From positions 1 through 33,565 of the forward strand of contig CAYGRZ010000013.1 in NCBI GenBank assembly GCA_964352425.1: a stretch of 33,565 bases of DNA, in the 5' to 3' direction. Shown one piece after another: positions 25,940 to 33,564 of the stretch. The translations under genes and the position numbers were made by a program. Below the pieces are notes generated by a model. The model saw only the letters and a program-made list of their open reading frames with translations. It made no database searches and was not told where the DNA came from. The DNA comes from JAMWCX01 sp964352425. GTDB taxonomy: Bacteria; Omnitrophota; Gorgyraeia; 2-01-FULL-45-10. Position 1 is the first letter of the stretch, and every line of letters begins with the position of its first letter.

Positions 25940-26553
25940 ATATATTGGCGATCGGTTCACATCCCGACGACATAGAATACGGCTGCGGCGGCGCGCTCTT
26001 AAAATACGCGAAGGCCGGCCACAAGGTATACCTCTTCGTGCTCACCGACGGCAGTTTTGGCGGCGACGCGAACACGAGGTGCGCCGAGCAGAAGCGCTCG
26101 GCCGCGGCCATGGGCGCACAAGAACTCTTCTGGGGCAGCCTGGTAGATACCGAGATCGCCAACAATCGCGAGCTCATCGTCAAGATGGACAAGATCATGC
26201 GCACGGTGAAGCCCGATACGGTGTTCCTGAATTACTACCAGGACGTCCACCAGGATCACCGGGCGACGGCGATGGCCGGCATCTCGGCGACGCGGTACGT
26301 GAAAGAAGTCCTCTTTTATGAAGTGCCGACGACCCATCATTTTGAACCGGATGTCTTTGTCGATATACACGATGTCCTCAATAAGAAGATGCGCCTGCTT
26401 CAGATACATGCCTCGCAGGTCGACAGGACGCGCGTAAAGAACCTCACCATCATCGAGGCGGCCCGCTCGTGCGCCAATTTCCGCGGATTCCAGGGCAGGG
26501 TGAAATATGCCGAGGGCTTCATGGCGATGCGTATCCTGAAACAGATACCGTAA
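25936..26553 (+). CDS. PIG-L/LmbE-family N-acetyl-sugar deacetylase
   Basis: A 205-residue zinc-dependent deacetylase. The metal-binding GSHPDDIEYGCGG gives H9, D11 and D12, and QDVHQDHRAT (102-108) supplies the second His region. Length is normal for bacterial PIG-L proteins. It probably removes an acetyl group from a GlcNAc-type nucleotide or lipid-linked sugar, freeing an amine that the WbqC-like partner (ATGA overlap) could use; that link is inference. Its stop is followed by AAGGAG and the WecA-like gene. Confidence 0.92.
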   Translation: MNILAIGSHPDDIEYGCGGALLKYAKAGHKVYLFVLTDGSFGGDANTRCAEQKRSAAAMGAQELFWGSLVDTEIANNRELIVKMDKIMRTVKPDTVFLNYYQDVHQDHRATAMAGISATRYVKEVLFYEVPTTHHFEPDVFVDIHDVLNKKMRLLQIHASQVDRTRVKNLTIIEAARSCANFRGFQGRVKYAEGFMAMRILKQIP

Positions 26554-26560
26554 GGAGCGA

Positions 26561-27604
26561 ATGATGCGGCTGGCAGCGGCTTTTTTGACGGCTCTACTCT
26601 TCGTATATCTGGCGATGCCTTTCTTCCGCGGCGTCGCCGTACGGTTCCGGATCATTGATTACCCGAATAAAAGGAAGATGCACCGCATGGTCACGCCGCT
26701 CACCGGCGGGCTGGCGATCTATGCCGGTTTCATACTGGGGATGTGTTTCTTCCCTCAGGCGATCGAGCCGCTGGCGCCCATACTTGCCGGCGGGACGATG
26801 ATCCTGCTCCTGGGCCTGGGCGACGACATGCGGGGCTTAAGCGCGAGATTTCGCATCGTCATCCAGTGCATCGCGGCCTTGACGGTGGTCGTGTTCGGCG
26901 ACCGCATCAACTTCCTGCCGCCTACCGCTTACGGAGACTTCTTCGAGATACTCGTGTCGCTGGTCTGGATCATCGGCATCACGAACGCTTTCAACTATCT
27001 CGATGGCCTTGACGGGCTCGCGGCCGGGTCCGCTGCGATAAACCTTGCGTGTTTCGGCGTCATCCTCTACGCGACGAACCAGCCGCACCTTTTTGTCATG
27101 TCGGTAGTCCTCATCGCTGCCTGCCTCGGGTTCCTGCCGCACAATTTCGGGATGGTCGAAAAGCGCGGCAGGAAGGTATTCCTGGGTGACGCCGGGAGCA
27201 CGTTCCTCGGTTTCATGCTGGCGAGCATCGGCCTCGTCGGATACTGGGCGACAGGGAGCGCGGTGAAGATATCGATACCGGTCCTTGTCCTTGGCGTCCC
27301 GATCTTCGACATGGTCTTCACCACGGTGATGCGTATCGCGGAGAAGAAGATCAGGACCGTCCACGAATGGCTCAAATACGCCGACCGGGACCATTTCCAT
27401 CATTATCTCTTCGACTTCGGCCTCAAGACGGCCGGGGCCGTCGTATTCATCTACTGCGCGAACATTTCGCTGGGCCTGAGCGCCATCATGGTAAGTAGGG
27501 GGAATACCGTCATAGCGGCCCTCTCCATCCTCCAGGGTATCATCGTCTTCAGCATCATCGCGGTGCTCATCGTCATGGGCAAGCGCGGCCAGATCAACCG
27601 GTAA
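26561..27604 (+). CDS. WecA/MraY-family polyprenyl-phosphate phosphoglycosyltransferase
   Basis: A 346-347 residue enzyme with about ten membrane spans that transfers a HexNAc-1-phosphate to undecaprenyl phosphate, starting lipid-linked glycan synthesis. Signatures in order: PNKRKMHRMVTPLTGG near 35-49, LGLGDDM (about 84-90), TNAFNYLDGLDGLAAG (141-156), FLGDAGSTFLGF, and a histidine-rich loop DHFHHYL before the last spans. These are the WecA subfamily marks (DDxxD-like and HIHH-type motifs). Ribosome site AAGGAG sits three bases before ATG 26561 and six before ATG 26564; the second is a little better spaced. It is likely the initiating enzyme for the locus, placed at its far end. Confidence 0.93.
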   Translation: MMRLAAAFLTALLFVYLAMPFFRGVAVRFRIIDYPNKRKMHRMVTPLTGGLAIYAGFILGMCFFPQAIEPLAPILAGGTMILLLGLGDDMRGLSARFRIVIQCIAALTVVVFGDRINFLPPTAYGDFFEILVSLVWIIGITNAFNYLDGLDGLAAGSAAINLACFGVILYATNQPHLFVMSVVLIAACLGFLPHNFGMVEKRGRKVFLGDAGSTFLGFMLASIGLVGYWATGSAVKISIPVLVLGVPIFDMVFTTVMRIAEKKIRTVHEWLKYADRDHFHHYLFDFGLKTAGAVVFIYCANISLGLSAIMVSRGNTVIAALSILQGIIVFSIIAVLIVMGKRGQINR

Positions 27605-27619
27605 TGCCTTCCGAAAAAT

Positions 27620-27648
27620 TTGCCTCGCCTGCGTGTATATGGTATTAT
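27620..27648 (+). promoter_or_regulatory. candidate sigma70-type promoter
   Basis: TTGCCT (27620-27625) and TATTAT (27643-27648) with a 17-base spacer, upstream of a strong ribosome site. The -10 lies within a GGTAT-TATT-ATACC inverted repeat (27641-27654) that could be an operator. It would start a new unit for the small membrane protein and probably the barrel/kinase genes. Confidence 0.55.
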
Positions 27649-27673
27649 TATACCAAGTGAAAGGAGGGCACAT

Positions 27674-27865
27674 ATGAAGATGATCGCAAACGTTGCCCTG
27701 ATAGCAGGGGCGGTCAGTTTTATCCTGGCCGTCGTATCGCGCATGACCGTGAAGTTGATCCCGATCATGCCGGGCGGGCTGGAAGCTCAGGCGCTTCTGG
27801 CGTTCACGAATACCTGCCTCCTCACGGCGGCGGTAGTGTTATTGATGCAGTTGACCAAGAAGTAA
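27674..27865 (+). CDS. small two-span membrane protein, unknown function
   Basis: A 63-residue protein. Two hydrophobic segments (about 5-22 and 40-58) flank a short loop with VKLIPIMPGGLEAQ; the C-terminus is TKK. I do not recognise a family. The ATG at 27674 is favoured by a near-perfect AAAGGAGGG seven or so bases upstream; a longer frame from 27620 would start inside the promoter and is rejected. It stands between the initiating transferase and the outer-membrane barrel with its own promoter, so a role in envelope export or signalling is a fair guess only. Confidence 0.7.
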   Translation: MKMIANVALIAGAVSFILAVVSRMTVKLIPIMPGGLEAQALLAFTNTCLLTAAVVLLMQLTKK

Positions 27866-27883
27866 CAGAAAGTATTAGCGCAC

Positions 27884-29440
27884 ATGGAGAGACGGCCCTT
27901 ACAGCGCGGCGTAAGTGTGCATGCGGTATGGGCCGCTCTCCTGTGCGCAGCCCTTCTCTTCCCGACGGCAGCACTCGCGGAAATAAAGATGGCCGAGGGG
28001 AAGAACTTCACCCTTACGGCCACTCCCTTCTTCAGGACCGACGTTATAGCGCAGGAGAACAATAACGATCTCAACTTTAAAATAAGGGACGACCGCGTCC
28101 AGTATATAGCGTTCGACTACTCTCTCACCCTCGATCTCGCCGTAAAAGACTTAGGTCCCCGTTTCTACTTCAAGGTCGAGCGTAACGGCCTCTATGACTA
28201 TGACGCCCCTCTCATCGTCAATAATACGCTCAATACTTACCTCGGCAAGGTCGCGCCCTATAAGGGCGCCGAGCTCCTGCCGTATATTGAAGAATTCTGG
28301 GCCGACATCCCGCTCTTTGCCGGCGAGGCAGCCAGGCTGCGCGCAGGCCTCTTCACCTATCAGGTGGGCCACGGCATAGCATTGACCGGCAGTTATGAAA
28401 ATTACGGCGTCGACCTCTATACGCAGAGCGAGTATTTCAACTGGCATCTCTATTTTTGCTGGCCCGATTACGCCACAAAGAACCTCTCCTGGCCATATAT
28501 CAAACAGCAGAAACCGCAGGGCATCGACTACGAGCACGCCAAGACCTACTTTTTTGCCACCGACATGCTCTTTAAGCTCCTGGAGGAGAACACGATCCAG
28601 CCGTACGTCGGTATGCTTCTCGACTATAGCGATTCCAAGAGGTTCAACTATTTCCAGACGCCCACCCGGCGCGATGCGCTCGGAACCGTCGGCGTCTCCT
28701 GGGATTTCAGTTTCGAGAAGTTCTCGGCCAGCCTTGAGTGGGCGAAGAACTTCGGTGGCGCCAATTCCATCGATCAGGACTTTCCCGATGTCGAGCACCG
28801 GGGGTGGGCTGTCTATGCCGATGCCTCATACGATCATGACAAAGTGACCCCGCGTTCGCGTTTTATCTACGCCTCCGGCAATAAACTGACCGACGACATG
28901 ATCACCAACGGCGATACGCGGTACCCGTCGGGCAAGAACAATGCCTTCAGCGTCTATTCGCCGCTCAATGCCAATCTCGCCGATTCGATCTATGCGCCGA
29001 TAACGGCACTGCCCCTCGTGGCGATGGGCTCCGGCTGGGGGATGAATTACGGTGTCCAGAGGCCGACGACCTTCAATGATCCCGGCATCGTCGAGAATCT
29101 TATCCTCGTGAACGCGGGCCTCGATTATCGTGTAACGCCCAGGGTGCTGGTCTGTCTGGACTGGTGGTATCTTGCCAGCGCCGAGAAGGGGATAGGCATG
29201 TTCAATAATGTCCCGAAGGTGATATCGCCGGAACTTGGCAACGAGGCGGACATTTCGATCGAGTTTGCGGCGAGCGATTATATCACTTTCACGGTCTCGA
29301 GCGGCATCTTCTTCCCGGGCGCAGCGTACAGGGAAGAGCGGGATGATACGGCCGGCAGTCTCTTCACGCCGTTCGTCCGCGGTGACGGCAAGGCCGACCC
29401 TGCGTATCAGGTAGAGGTCAGCCTCGAATTCATGTTTTAA
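27884..29440 (+). CDS. outer-membrane beta-barrel protein, alginate-export-like
   Basis: A 518-residue exported protein. Residues about 12-32 form a signal peptide (VWAALLCAALLFPTAALA). The mature part shows many alternating amphipathic strands rich in Tyr, Phe and Trp (for example HLYFCWPDYATKNLSW, FSASLEWAKNF), and it ends SLEFMF with the terminal phenylalanine needed for BAM-dependent insertion. Strand patterns such as RARLRAGLFTYQVGHGI and VGVSWDFSFEKFSASLEW suggest the alginate export/porin group (PF13372), which I consider likely but not proven. It is 18 bases upstream of the histidine kinase. No clear ribosome site precedes the ATG. It may be the outer-membrane exit for the polysaccharide. 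Confidence 0.75.
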   Translation: MERRPLQRGVSVHAVWAALLCAALLFPTAALAEIKMAEGKNFTLTATPFFRTDVIAQENNNDLNFKIRDDRVQYIAFDYSLTLDLAVKDLGPRFYFKVERNGLYDYDAPLIVNNTLNTYLGKVAPYKGAELLPYIEEFWADIPLFAGEAARLRAGLFTYQVGHGIALTGSYENYGVDLYTQSEYFNWHLYFCWPDYATKNLSWPYIKQQKPQGIDYEHAKTYFFATDMLFKLLEENTIQPYVGMLLDYSDSKRFNYFQTPTRRDALGTVGVSWDFSFEKFSASLEWAKNFGGANSIDQDFPDVEHRGWAVYADASYDHDKVTPRSRFIYASGNKLTDDMITNGDTRYPSGKNNAFSVYSPLNANLADSIYAPITALPLVAMGSGWGMNYGVQRPTTFNDPGIVENLILVNAGLDYRVTPRVLVCLDWWYLASAEKGIGMFNNVPKVISPELGNEADISIEFAASDYITFTVSSGIFFPGAAYREERDDTAGSLFTPFVRGDGKADPAYQVEVSLEFMF

Positions 29441-29458
29441 GAAAGGGATGTCTGTGCC

Positions 29459-31258
29459 ATGAAGCTTCGCGCGAAACTTGCGATCCTCCTGCTCGTCTAT
29501 GTCGGCATCTTCGGTATCAGCCTCGCCATCCATAACGACATCGAACACCGGCGGATGGCGACGCTCTTCAGGGAGGAGGCGAAGGAAAAAGTCGCCAACT
29601 TCGAGAATATTCTCGGCATGATAGGCCGCCCGCTCGAGGCGTACGCGTACGATTACACATACTGGAACGATATGGTCTCGTTCGTGTCGAATCGCGACAA
29701 GCAGTGGGCGGCGGAGAATATCGACGCGTCCCTGCAGACCTACAACGCCAGTGGCGCATGGATCTATAACGAGAACAGGGCGCTTATCTACGCGGTTACC
29801 GATATCGATGAACCATTCTTCCGGAGGTCACCCCTGTCGCAGGCCGCCGTTGACGAGCTTTTCCACGGCGCGAAGTTCTACCATTTCTTTATCGACACGC
29901 CGAAGGGGCTGATGGAGGTCCGCGGCGCCACGATCCATCCCTCCGGCGATAGGCAGCGGAAGACGTCTCCCGTAGGTTATTTCTTCGCCGGGCGCCTGTG
30001 GGACGACGCCCACGTCCATACGATCTCGAAGTTGACCGGCGCGAAGGTCTCCATCTGCCAGGGCGCCCGGCAGGGGCCGCCGCTGGCGCTCGATCTCAAG
30101 AAAGGAACGATACGCTTTCAGAAGGTGTTGAACGACTGTTTCGGCCGGCCGCTGGCCTGCGTAAGCGTGTTGTACGAATCGCAACTCGTGAAGATAATAC
30201 TGAGCGCGTCGAGGGTAGCGCTTGCCGCGCTCATCATTTACACGATCGCGCTCTTCATCATTCTTTTCGTCGGGGTTGTACTGTGGATCAGTAGGCCGAT
30301 CGAATCGATATCGCGGGCCCTTACCCGCGGCGATACGGCCCCGATCCAGGGCATTATCACTTCGTCGGACGAGTTCGGCAATATCGCGCGTCTCATAGCC
30401 GAGTTCTTCGAGCAGAGGCAGAAGCTCGTCTCGGAGATGGCGGAGCGCAGGCATGCCGAAGAGGCCGTCGTGTACAAGATGAGGGAGCTGGAGCAGACCT
30501 ACAGGCAGCTGCAGGAGGCGCAGGCGCAGCTCGTCCAGTCGGAGAAGATGGCAGCGCTCGGCCGCTTCGCGTCGGGCGTGGCGCACGAAGTGAAGAACCC
30601 GCTCGCCATCATCCTGGGCGGGCTCGAGTACCTGAAGGCCAAGATTTCGGCCATGGATCCCGAGGTGCGCGAGGCGATGGCGAAGATGAGGGAGGCGATC
30701 ATGAGGGCCGACATCATCGTAAAGGACCTGCTCGCTTTCGCCAAGCCGTCCAAGCTCGTTACCGAGACAGTCCATCCTAACCTTCTCGTACACGACGCCT
30801 GCGGCTTCGTGGAGCTCTTCAAGCACAAGTCGGATACCGCCGATATCAATGTGCGTCAGGAGCTCACGGACAGGGAGATGTGTGTCGACGTGGACAAGAA
30901 CCAGATGCAGCAGGCGCTCTTCAATATACTCCTGAATGCCATCGAGGCGATGCCGATGAGCGGCGACATCGTTGTTAAAACGTATGCCGTGCAGGTGAGC
31001 CTGCCGCCCGGCTCTGCCCCAAAAGAGGCCTGTGTGATAGAGGTAAAGGACACCGGCTCCGGCGTTGCCGCGGAGGACCTGCCGAAAATCTTCGAACCTT
31101 TCTTCACGACGAAGATGGGCCATAAGGGGACGGGGCTGGGCCTACCGATAGTGAAATCGATAGTGGAAAAGCATAAAGGCACCATTACCGTAGAAAGCGT
31201 TCCCGGGAAGGGGACGACGGTCAAGATGCTATTGCCGATTGCGGGAAAACCGGCCTAA
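29459..31258 (+). CDS. CHASE4-type sensor histidine kinase
   Basis: A 599-residue membrane kinase. TM1 at about 7-24; a periplasmic sensor (25-245) with YDYTYWNDMVSFV (64-76) and YNASGAWIYNENRALIY, typical of CHASE4; TM2 about 253-277; a HAMP-like linker, then a coiled coil (about 320-365). HisKA has the phospho-acceptor H376 in ASGVAHEVKNPL, and HATPase_c has N493 (LLNAIEAM), D531 (DTGSG) and GHKGTGLGL (554-562). No PAS domain. It follows the barrel gene by 18 bases and precedes the response regulator by 11, so the three are probably co-transcribed. Ligand unknown; the periplasmic domain may sense an envelope or glycan signal. Confidence 0.95.
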   Translation: MKLRAKLAILLLVYVGIFGISLAIHNDIEHRRMATLFREEAKEKVANFENILGMIGRPLEAYAYDYTYWNDMVSFVSNRDKQWAAENIDASLQTYNASGAWIYNENRALIYAVTDIDEPFFRRSPLSQAAVDELFHGAKFYHFFIDTPKGLMEVRGATIHPSGDRQRKTSPVGYFFAGRLWDDAHVHTISKLTGAKVSICQGARQGPPLALDLKKGTIRFQKVLNDCFGRPLACVSVLYESQLVKIILSASRVALAALIIYTIALFIILFVGVVLWISRPIESISRALTRGDTAPIQGIITSSDEFGNIARLIAEFFEQRQKLVSEMAERRHAEEAVVYKMRELEQTYRQLQEAQAQLVQSEKMAALGRFASGVAHEVKNPLAIILGGLEYLKAKISAMDPEVREAMAKMREAIMRADIIVKDLLAFAKPSKLVTETVHPNLLVHDACGFVELFKHKSDTADINVRQELTDREMCVDVDKNQMQQALFNILLNAIEAMPMSGDIVVKTYAVQVSLPPGSAPKEACVIEVKDTGSGVAAEDLPKIFEPFFTTKMGHKGTGLGLPIVKSIVEKHKGTITVESVPGKGTTVKMLLPIAGKPA

Positions 31259-31269
31259 AAAGGAGGAGT

Positions 31270-31662
31270 ATGGTGAAGAAGATACTGGTCATCGACGACG
31301 AGAAGGACTTCGGTTTTTTTCTGAAACAGAACCTGGAACTTGCCGGCGGCTACAGCGTCACGGTCGCCACCAGCGGCAGGGACGGCATCGCCGCCGCGGC
31401 CCACTACAAACCGGACCTGATATTGCTGGATGTCATCATGCCGAATATGAGCGGTTTCGAGGTCCTGAAAGAGCTGAAGGAGAACAGGGCGACGACCGCC
31501 ATCCCCGTCGTCATGCTGACGGCGGTCGATACGGAGGAGGCCAAGGAAAAGGCGCTCGGGCTGTACAACGAGGATTACATTGTCAAACCCGTGGCGATAT
31601 CAGAGCTGAAGGCGAAAGTCGATGAGGTCCTGTCCAGGCGCGACCATTCTCATAAAGGATAA
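31270..31662 (+). CDS. single-domain response regulator
   Basis: A 130-residue receiver with no output domain. Acidic pocket D9, D10, E11; phospho-acceptor D54 (LILLDVIMP); T84 and K106 complete the active site, so it should be phosphorylated. Start ATG 31270 follows AGGAGG by three to four bases. The kinase just upstream is the obvious partner. Output must be by protein contact or phosphotransfer. The next gene's protein carries a receiver-like N-terminus, but it is degenerate. Confidence 0.95.
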   Translation: MVKKILVIDDEKDFGFFLKQNLELAGGYSVTVATSGRDGIAAAAHYKPDLILLDVIMPNMSGFEVLKELKENRATTAIPVVMLTAVDTEEAKEKALGLYNEDYIVKPVAISELKAKVDEVLSRRDHSHKG

Positions 31663-31713
31663 AAAGAGTGGGAAGCGGTCGTTGATATTGCGCCTTAATG
31701 GGGAAAGTGATAG

Positions 31714-31744
31714 TATAATGGCTTGATATATGGGTACCGGTACC
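31714..31744 (+). promoter_or_regulatory. TATAAT box and 12-bp palindrome before the YvcK fusion
   Basis: TATAAT at 31714-31719 in a 103-base gap, followed by GGTACCGGTACC (31733-31744), a perfect 12-bp palindrome made of two GGTACC copies. No good -35 with 16-18 spacing was found. The palindrome would lie just downstream of the start site, a usual place for a repressor. The rest of the gap shows nothing recognisable. Confidence 0.4.
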
Positions 31745-31765
31745 ATCGAACACGGAGAACAATAA

Positions 31766-33103
31766 GTGCAAAAAAAGTTTTTATTGATCTGTAAGGGGAG
31801 AGAGACGTCGGGCATAGAAGATGTTCTTGCGCAGCTGGCTATACCGTCGGAATCGGCCCGCGACGCGGGGAGTGTAAAGAAAAAGATCAAGCGGGGTGAT
31901 GTCAAATGCGCGCTTTTTGACGATGATACTTTTTCCGGCCGGCGGGACCCCAGGCGGTTCGATTTTCTGAACATATTGAAAGATTCAAAAAAAGGCTTTC
32001 TCTTTCTGACATCCTCGTCGTCTTTCAGCCTTGCGGATGAGGCAATGAGCATGGGCGCGCAGGCCTTTATCGCGAGGCCGTATAATTGCCGGGAATTTAT
32101 ACTGCGTGTCAACGCCTGCTATCACAAGAAGAAGAGGATCTCCTGCCTCGGCGGCGGGACGGGGCTTTTCAACCTCCTGGTGGGTTTAAAAAAATTACCG
32201 CATGTCATTGTGAATTCCATCGTCGCGATGAGCGACGATGGCGGATCGACCGGCAGGCTGAGAGAGTCCTTCGGTATTCTGCCGCCGGGAGACGTGCGGC
32301 GGAATCTTGTGGCGTTGTCAAACGCCCCGGCTCTCATGAATGAAGTCCTGCAGCACCGGTTTAAATCCGGCGGCGAAACGTTCGAAGGGCACAATTTCGG
32401 GAATCTCTTTCTTGCCGTCCTGGCGGAGATCAAGGGTTCGATGAAAGAGGGGATTAAATGCCTCGGGGATATCCTGAACATACAAGGCATCGTGATACCG
32501 GTGACCGATACCCGTGTCATGCTGAAGGCAATGTTTGAGGAGGGCACCGTGATCAGCGGCGAAAGCAGGATAGACGCCGCTGAGGGGAGGCATCCCGGTT
32601 GCCGGATAAAGGACCTCTGGCACGAGCCGAAGGCGGAGTGCAATATCGATGCCTACACGAGCTTATTGATGTCGGACGCCATTGTGATCGGCCCCGGCGA
32701 TCTCTTCACGAGCGTTATCACCAACCTTGTCGTAGAGCACATACCGGAAGCGATCGCGAAGTCGGGCGCCAAGAAGATATACGTCTGCAACCTCATGACG
32801 AAGCCCGGCGAGACGGCGCGCTACGGCGTCTTTGAACATGTCAGGGAAATAATCAATTACCTGGGCGGAGATCATCTCGATTACGTCATCGTGTCCAATA
32901 CGAAGTTGTCAGAGAAGGGGCTCCGGCGCTATAAGGCCAAAGGGCAATTCCCGGTTACGCTTGGGAATCTCAGGAAGATACGGGAGATAACCAGGGCAAA
33001 GATAATCATGGCCGATGTCGGGCATGAGACTGACCTGGTCCGGCACGACAGCGAGAAGCTCAGAAAATTGATAGGAAAACTTCTCGGGATAAAGGCCCGT
33101 TAG
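31766..33103 (+). CDS. yvcK: YvcK/CofD-family protein with receiver-like N-terminal domain
   Basis: A 445-residue protein, longer than the usual roughly 310-330 residue YvcK. Residues about 125-445 are YvcK (gluconeogenesis factor, UDP-sugar binding): CLGGGTGLFNLL (G129-G133), AMSDDGGSTGRLR (154-166), PPGDVRRN (173-180), and GPGDLFTSVITNL later. Residues 1-120 look like a receiver fold: the LFDDD strand end (D52-D54), LTS (81-83) and FIARPY (101-106), but the N-terminal acidic pair is replaced by CKGRE and the lysine by R104, so it is probably a pseudo-receiver. In Bacillus and other bacteria YvcK-type proteins bind UDP-GlcNAc and affect cell-wall carbon flow. GTG 31766 has GGAG nearby. Fusion to a receiver-like domain is the odd point. 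Confidence 0.9.
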   Translation: MQKKFLLICKGRETSGIEDVLAQLAIPSESARDAGSVKKKIKRGDVKCALFDDDTFSGRRDPRRFDFLNILKDSKKGFLFLTSSSSFSLADEAMSMGAQAFIARPYNCREFILRVNACYHKKKRISCLGGGTGLFNLLVGLKKLPHVIVNSIVAMSDDGGSTGRLRESFGILPPGDVRRNLVALSNAPALMNEVLQHRFKSGGETFEGHNFGNLFLAVLAEIKGSMKEGIKCLGDILNIQGIVIPVTDTRVMLKAMFEEGTVISGESRIDAAEGRHPGCRIKDLWHEPKAECNIDAYTSLLMSDAIVIGPGDLFTSVITNLVVEHIPEAIAKSGAKKIYVCNLMTKPGETARYGVFEHVREIINYLGGDHLDYVIVSNTKLSEKGLRRYKAKGQFPVTLGNLRKIREITRAKIIMADVGHETDLVRHDSEKLRKLIGKLLGIKAR

Positions 33104-33125
33104 CTTATGCCGCGCAGGAGGGTTG

Positions 33126-33446
33126 ATGGCGACGTACGATGATTTCAGGAAGCTGGAGCTGAAGATAGCGCGGATCATGGAAGTCAACGACCATCCCGAT
33201 GCCGACAGGCTCTATGTCCTGAAGATAGATTTGGGCGACACAACGAAGCAGATAGTCGCGGGGATCAAAAATTCTTATACGAAAGAGGCCCTGGTCGGAC
33301 GCCAGATCGTCGTGGTCGACAATCTTGACCCCGCGATCCTGCGCGGCGTCGAGAGCCAGGGGATGCTCCTGGCCGCCTCCGACGAGAACGGCATCTCCGT
33401 AGTTTCTCCGGATCGGGAACTGAAGTTGGGAAGCGTTGTTAAATAG
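33126..33446 (+). CDS. tRNA-binding domain protein (CsaA/MetRS C-terminal-like)
   Basis: A 106-residue OB-fold protein. KLELKIARIMEVNDHPDADRL, KIDLGDTTKQIVAGIKNSY, VVVDNLDPAILRGVESQGMLLAA match the C-terminal domain of methionyl-tRNA synthetase, Trbp111 and CsaA. Standalone versions are tRNA-binding proteins or serve as a dimerising subunit of MetRS. ATG 33126 is four bases after AGGAGG; a TTG at 33123 is in frame but less likely. Its TAG begins the palindrome that follows. Sits between the YvcK gene and a tRNA gene, which is fitting but may be chance. Confidence 0.92.
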   Translation: MATYDDFRKLELKIARIMEVNDHPDADRLYVLKIDLGDTTKQIVAGIKNSYTKEALVGRQIVVVDNLDPAILRGVESQGMLLAASDENGISVVSPDRELKLGSVVK

Positions 33447-33480
33447 TCGTTAGTCACTAGTGACTAACGACGAGATCTCG
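33446..33480. repeat. 26-bp perfect palindrome plus 10-bp palindrome
   Basis: The half-site GTCGTTAGTCACT (33446-33458) is followed by its exact reverse complement (33459-33471), a 26-bp palindrome without loop; it starts on the last base of the stop codon. It is directly followed by CGAGATCTCG (33471-33480), also palindromic. There is no T-run, so a classic terminator is not supported. It may be a dispersed repeat, a processing hairpin before the tRNA, or a protein-binding site. Confidence 0.65.
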
Positions 33481-33487
33481 TATTCAC

Positions 33488-33564
33488 GTGCCTGTAGCTC
33501 AGTTGGATAGAGTACCTGGCTACGAACCAGGTGGTCGCAGGTTCGAATCCTGCCAGGCACGCCA
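33488..33564 (+). tRNA. tRNA-Arg (anticodon ACG)
   Basis: A 77-base cloverleaf. Acceptor stem GTGCCTG (33488-33494) pairs with CAGGCAC (33554-33560), G discriminator, and CCA is encoded (33562-33564). D arm GCTCAGTTGGATAGAGT, anticodon stem CCTGG/CCAGG (33515-33519, 33527-33531) with loop CTACGAA, anticodon ACG at 33522-33524, and T arm with GGTTCGAATCC. ACG is expected to be edited to ICG by TadA, reading CGU/CGC/CGA. Confidence 0.97.

Noticed and set aside
26837..27673. 278-codon minus-strand frame opposite the WecA-like gene
   Set aside because: Asp/Arg-rich shadow; the plus strand has the conserved transferase motifs.
29828..31123. 431-codon minus-strand frame opposite the histidine kinase
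   Set aside because: Arg/His/Leu-rich shadow typical of GC-rich coding DNA; the plus strand has full HisKA and HATPase motifs.
33446..33471. Rho-independent terminator after the tRNA-binding protein gene
   Set aside because: Perfect palindrome but followed by GAGATCTCG instead of a T-run.
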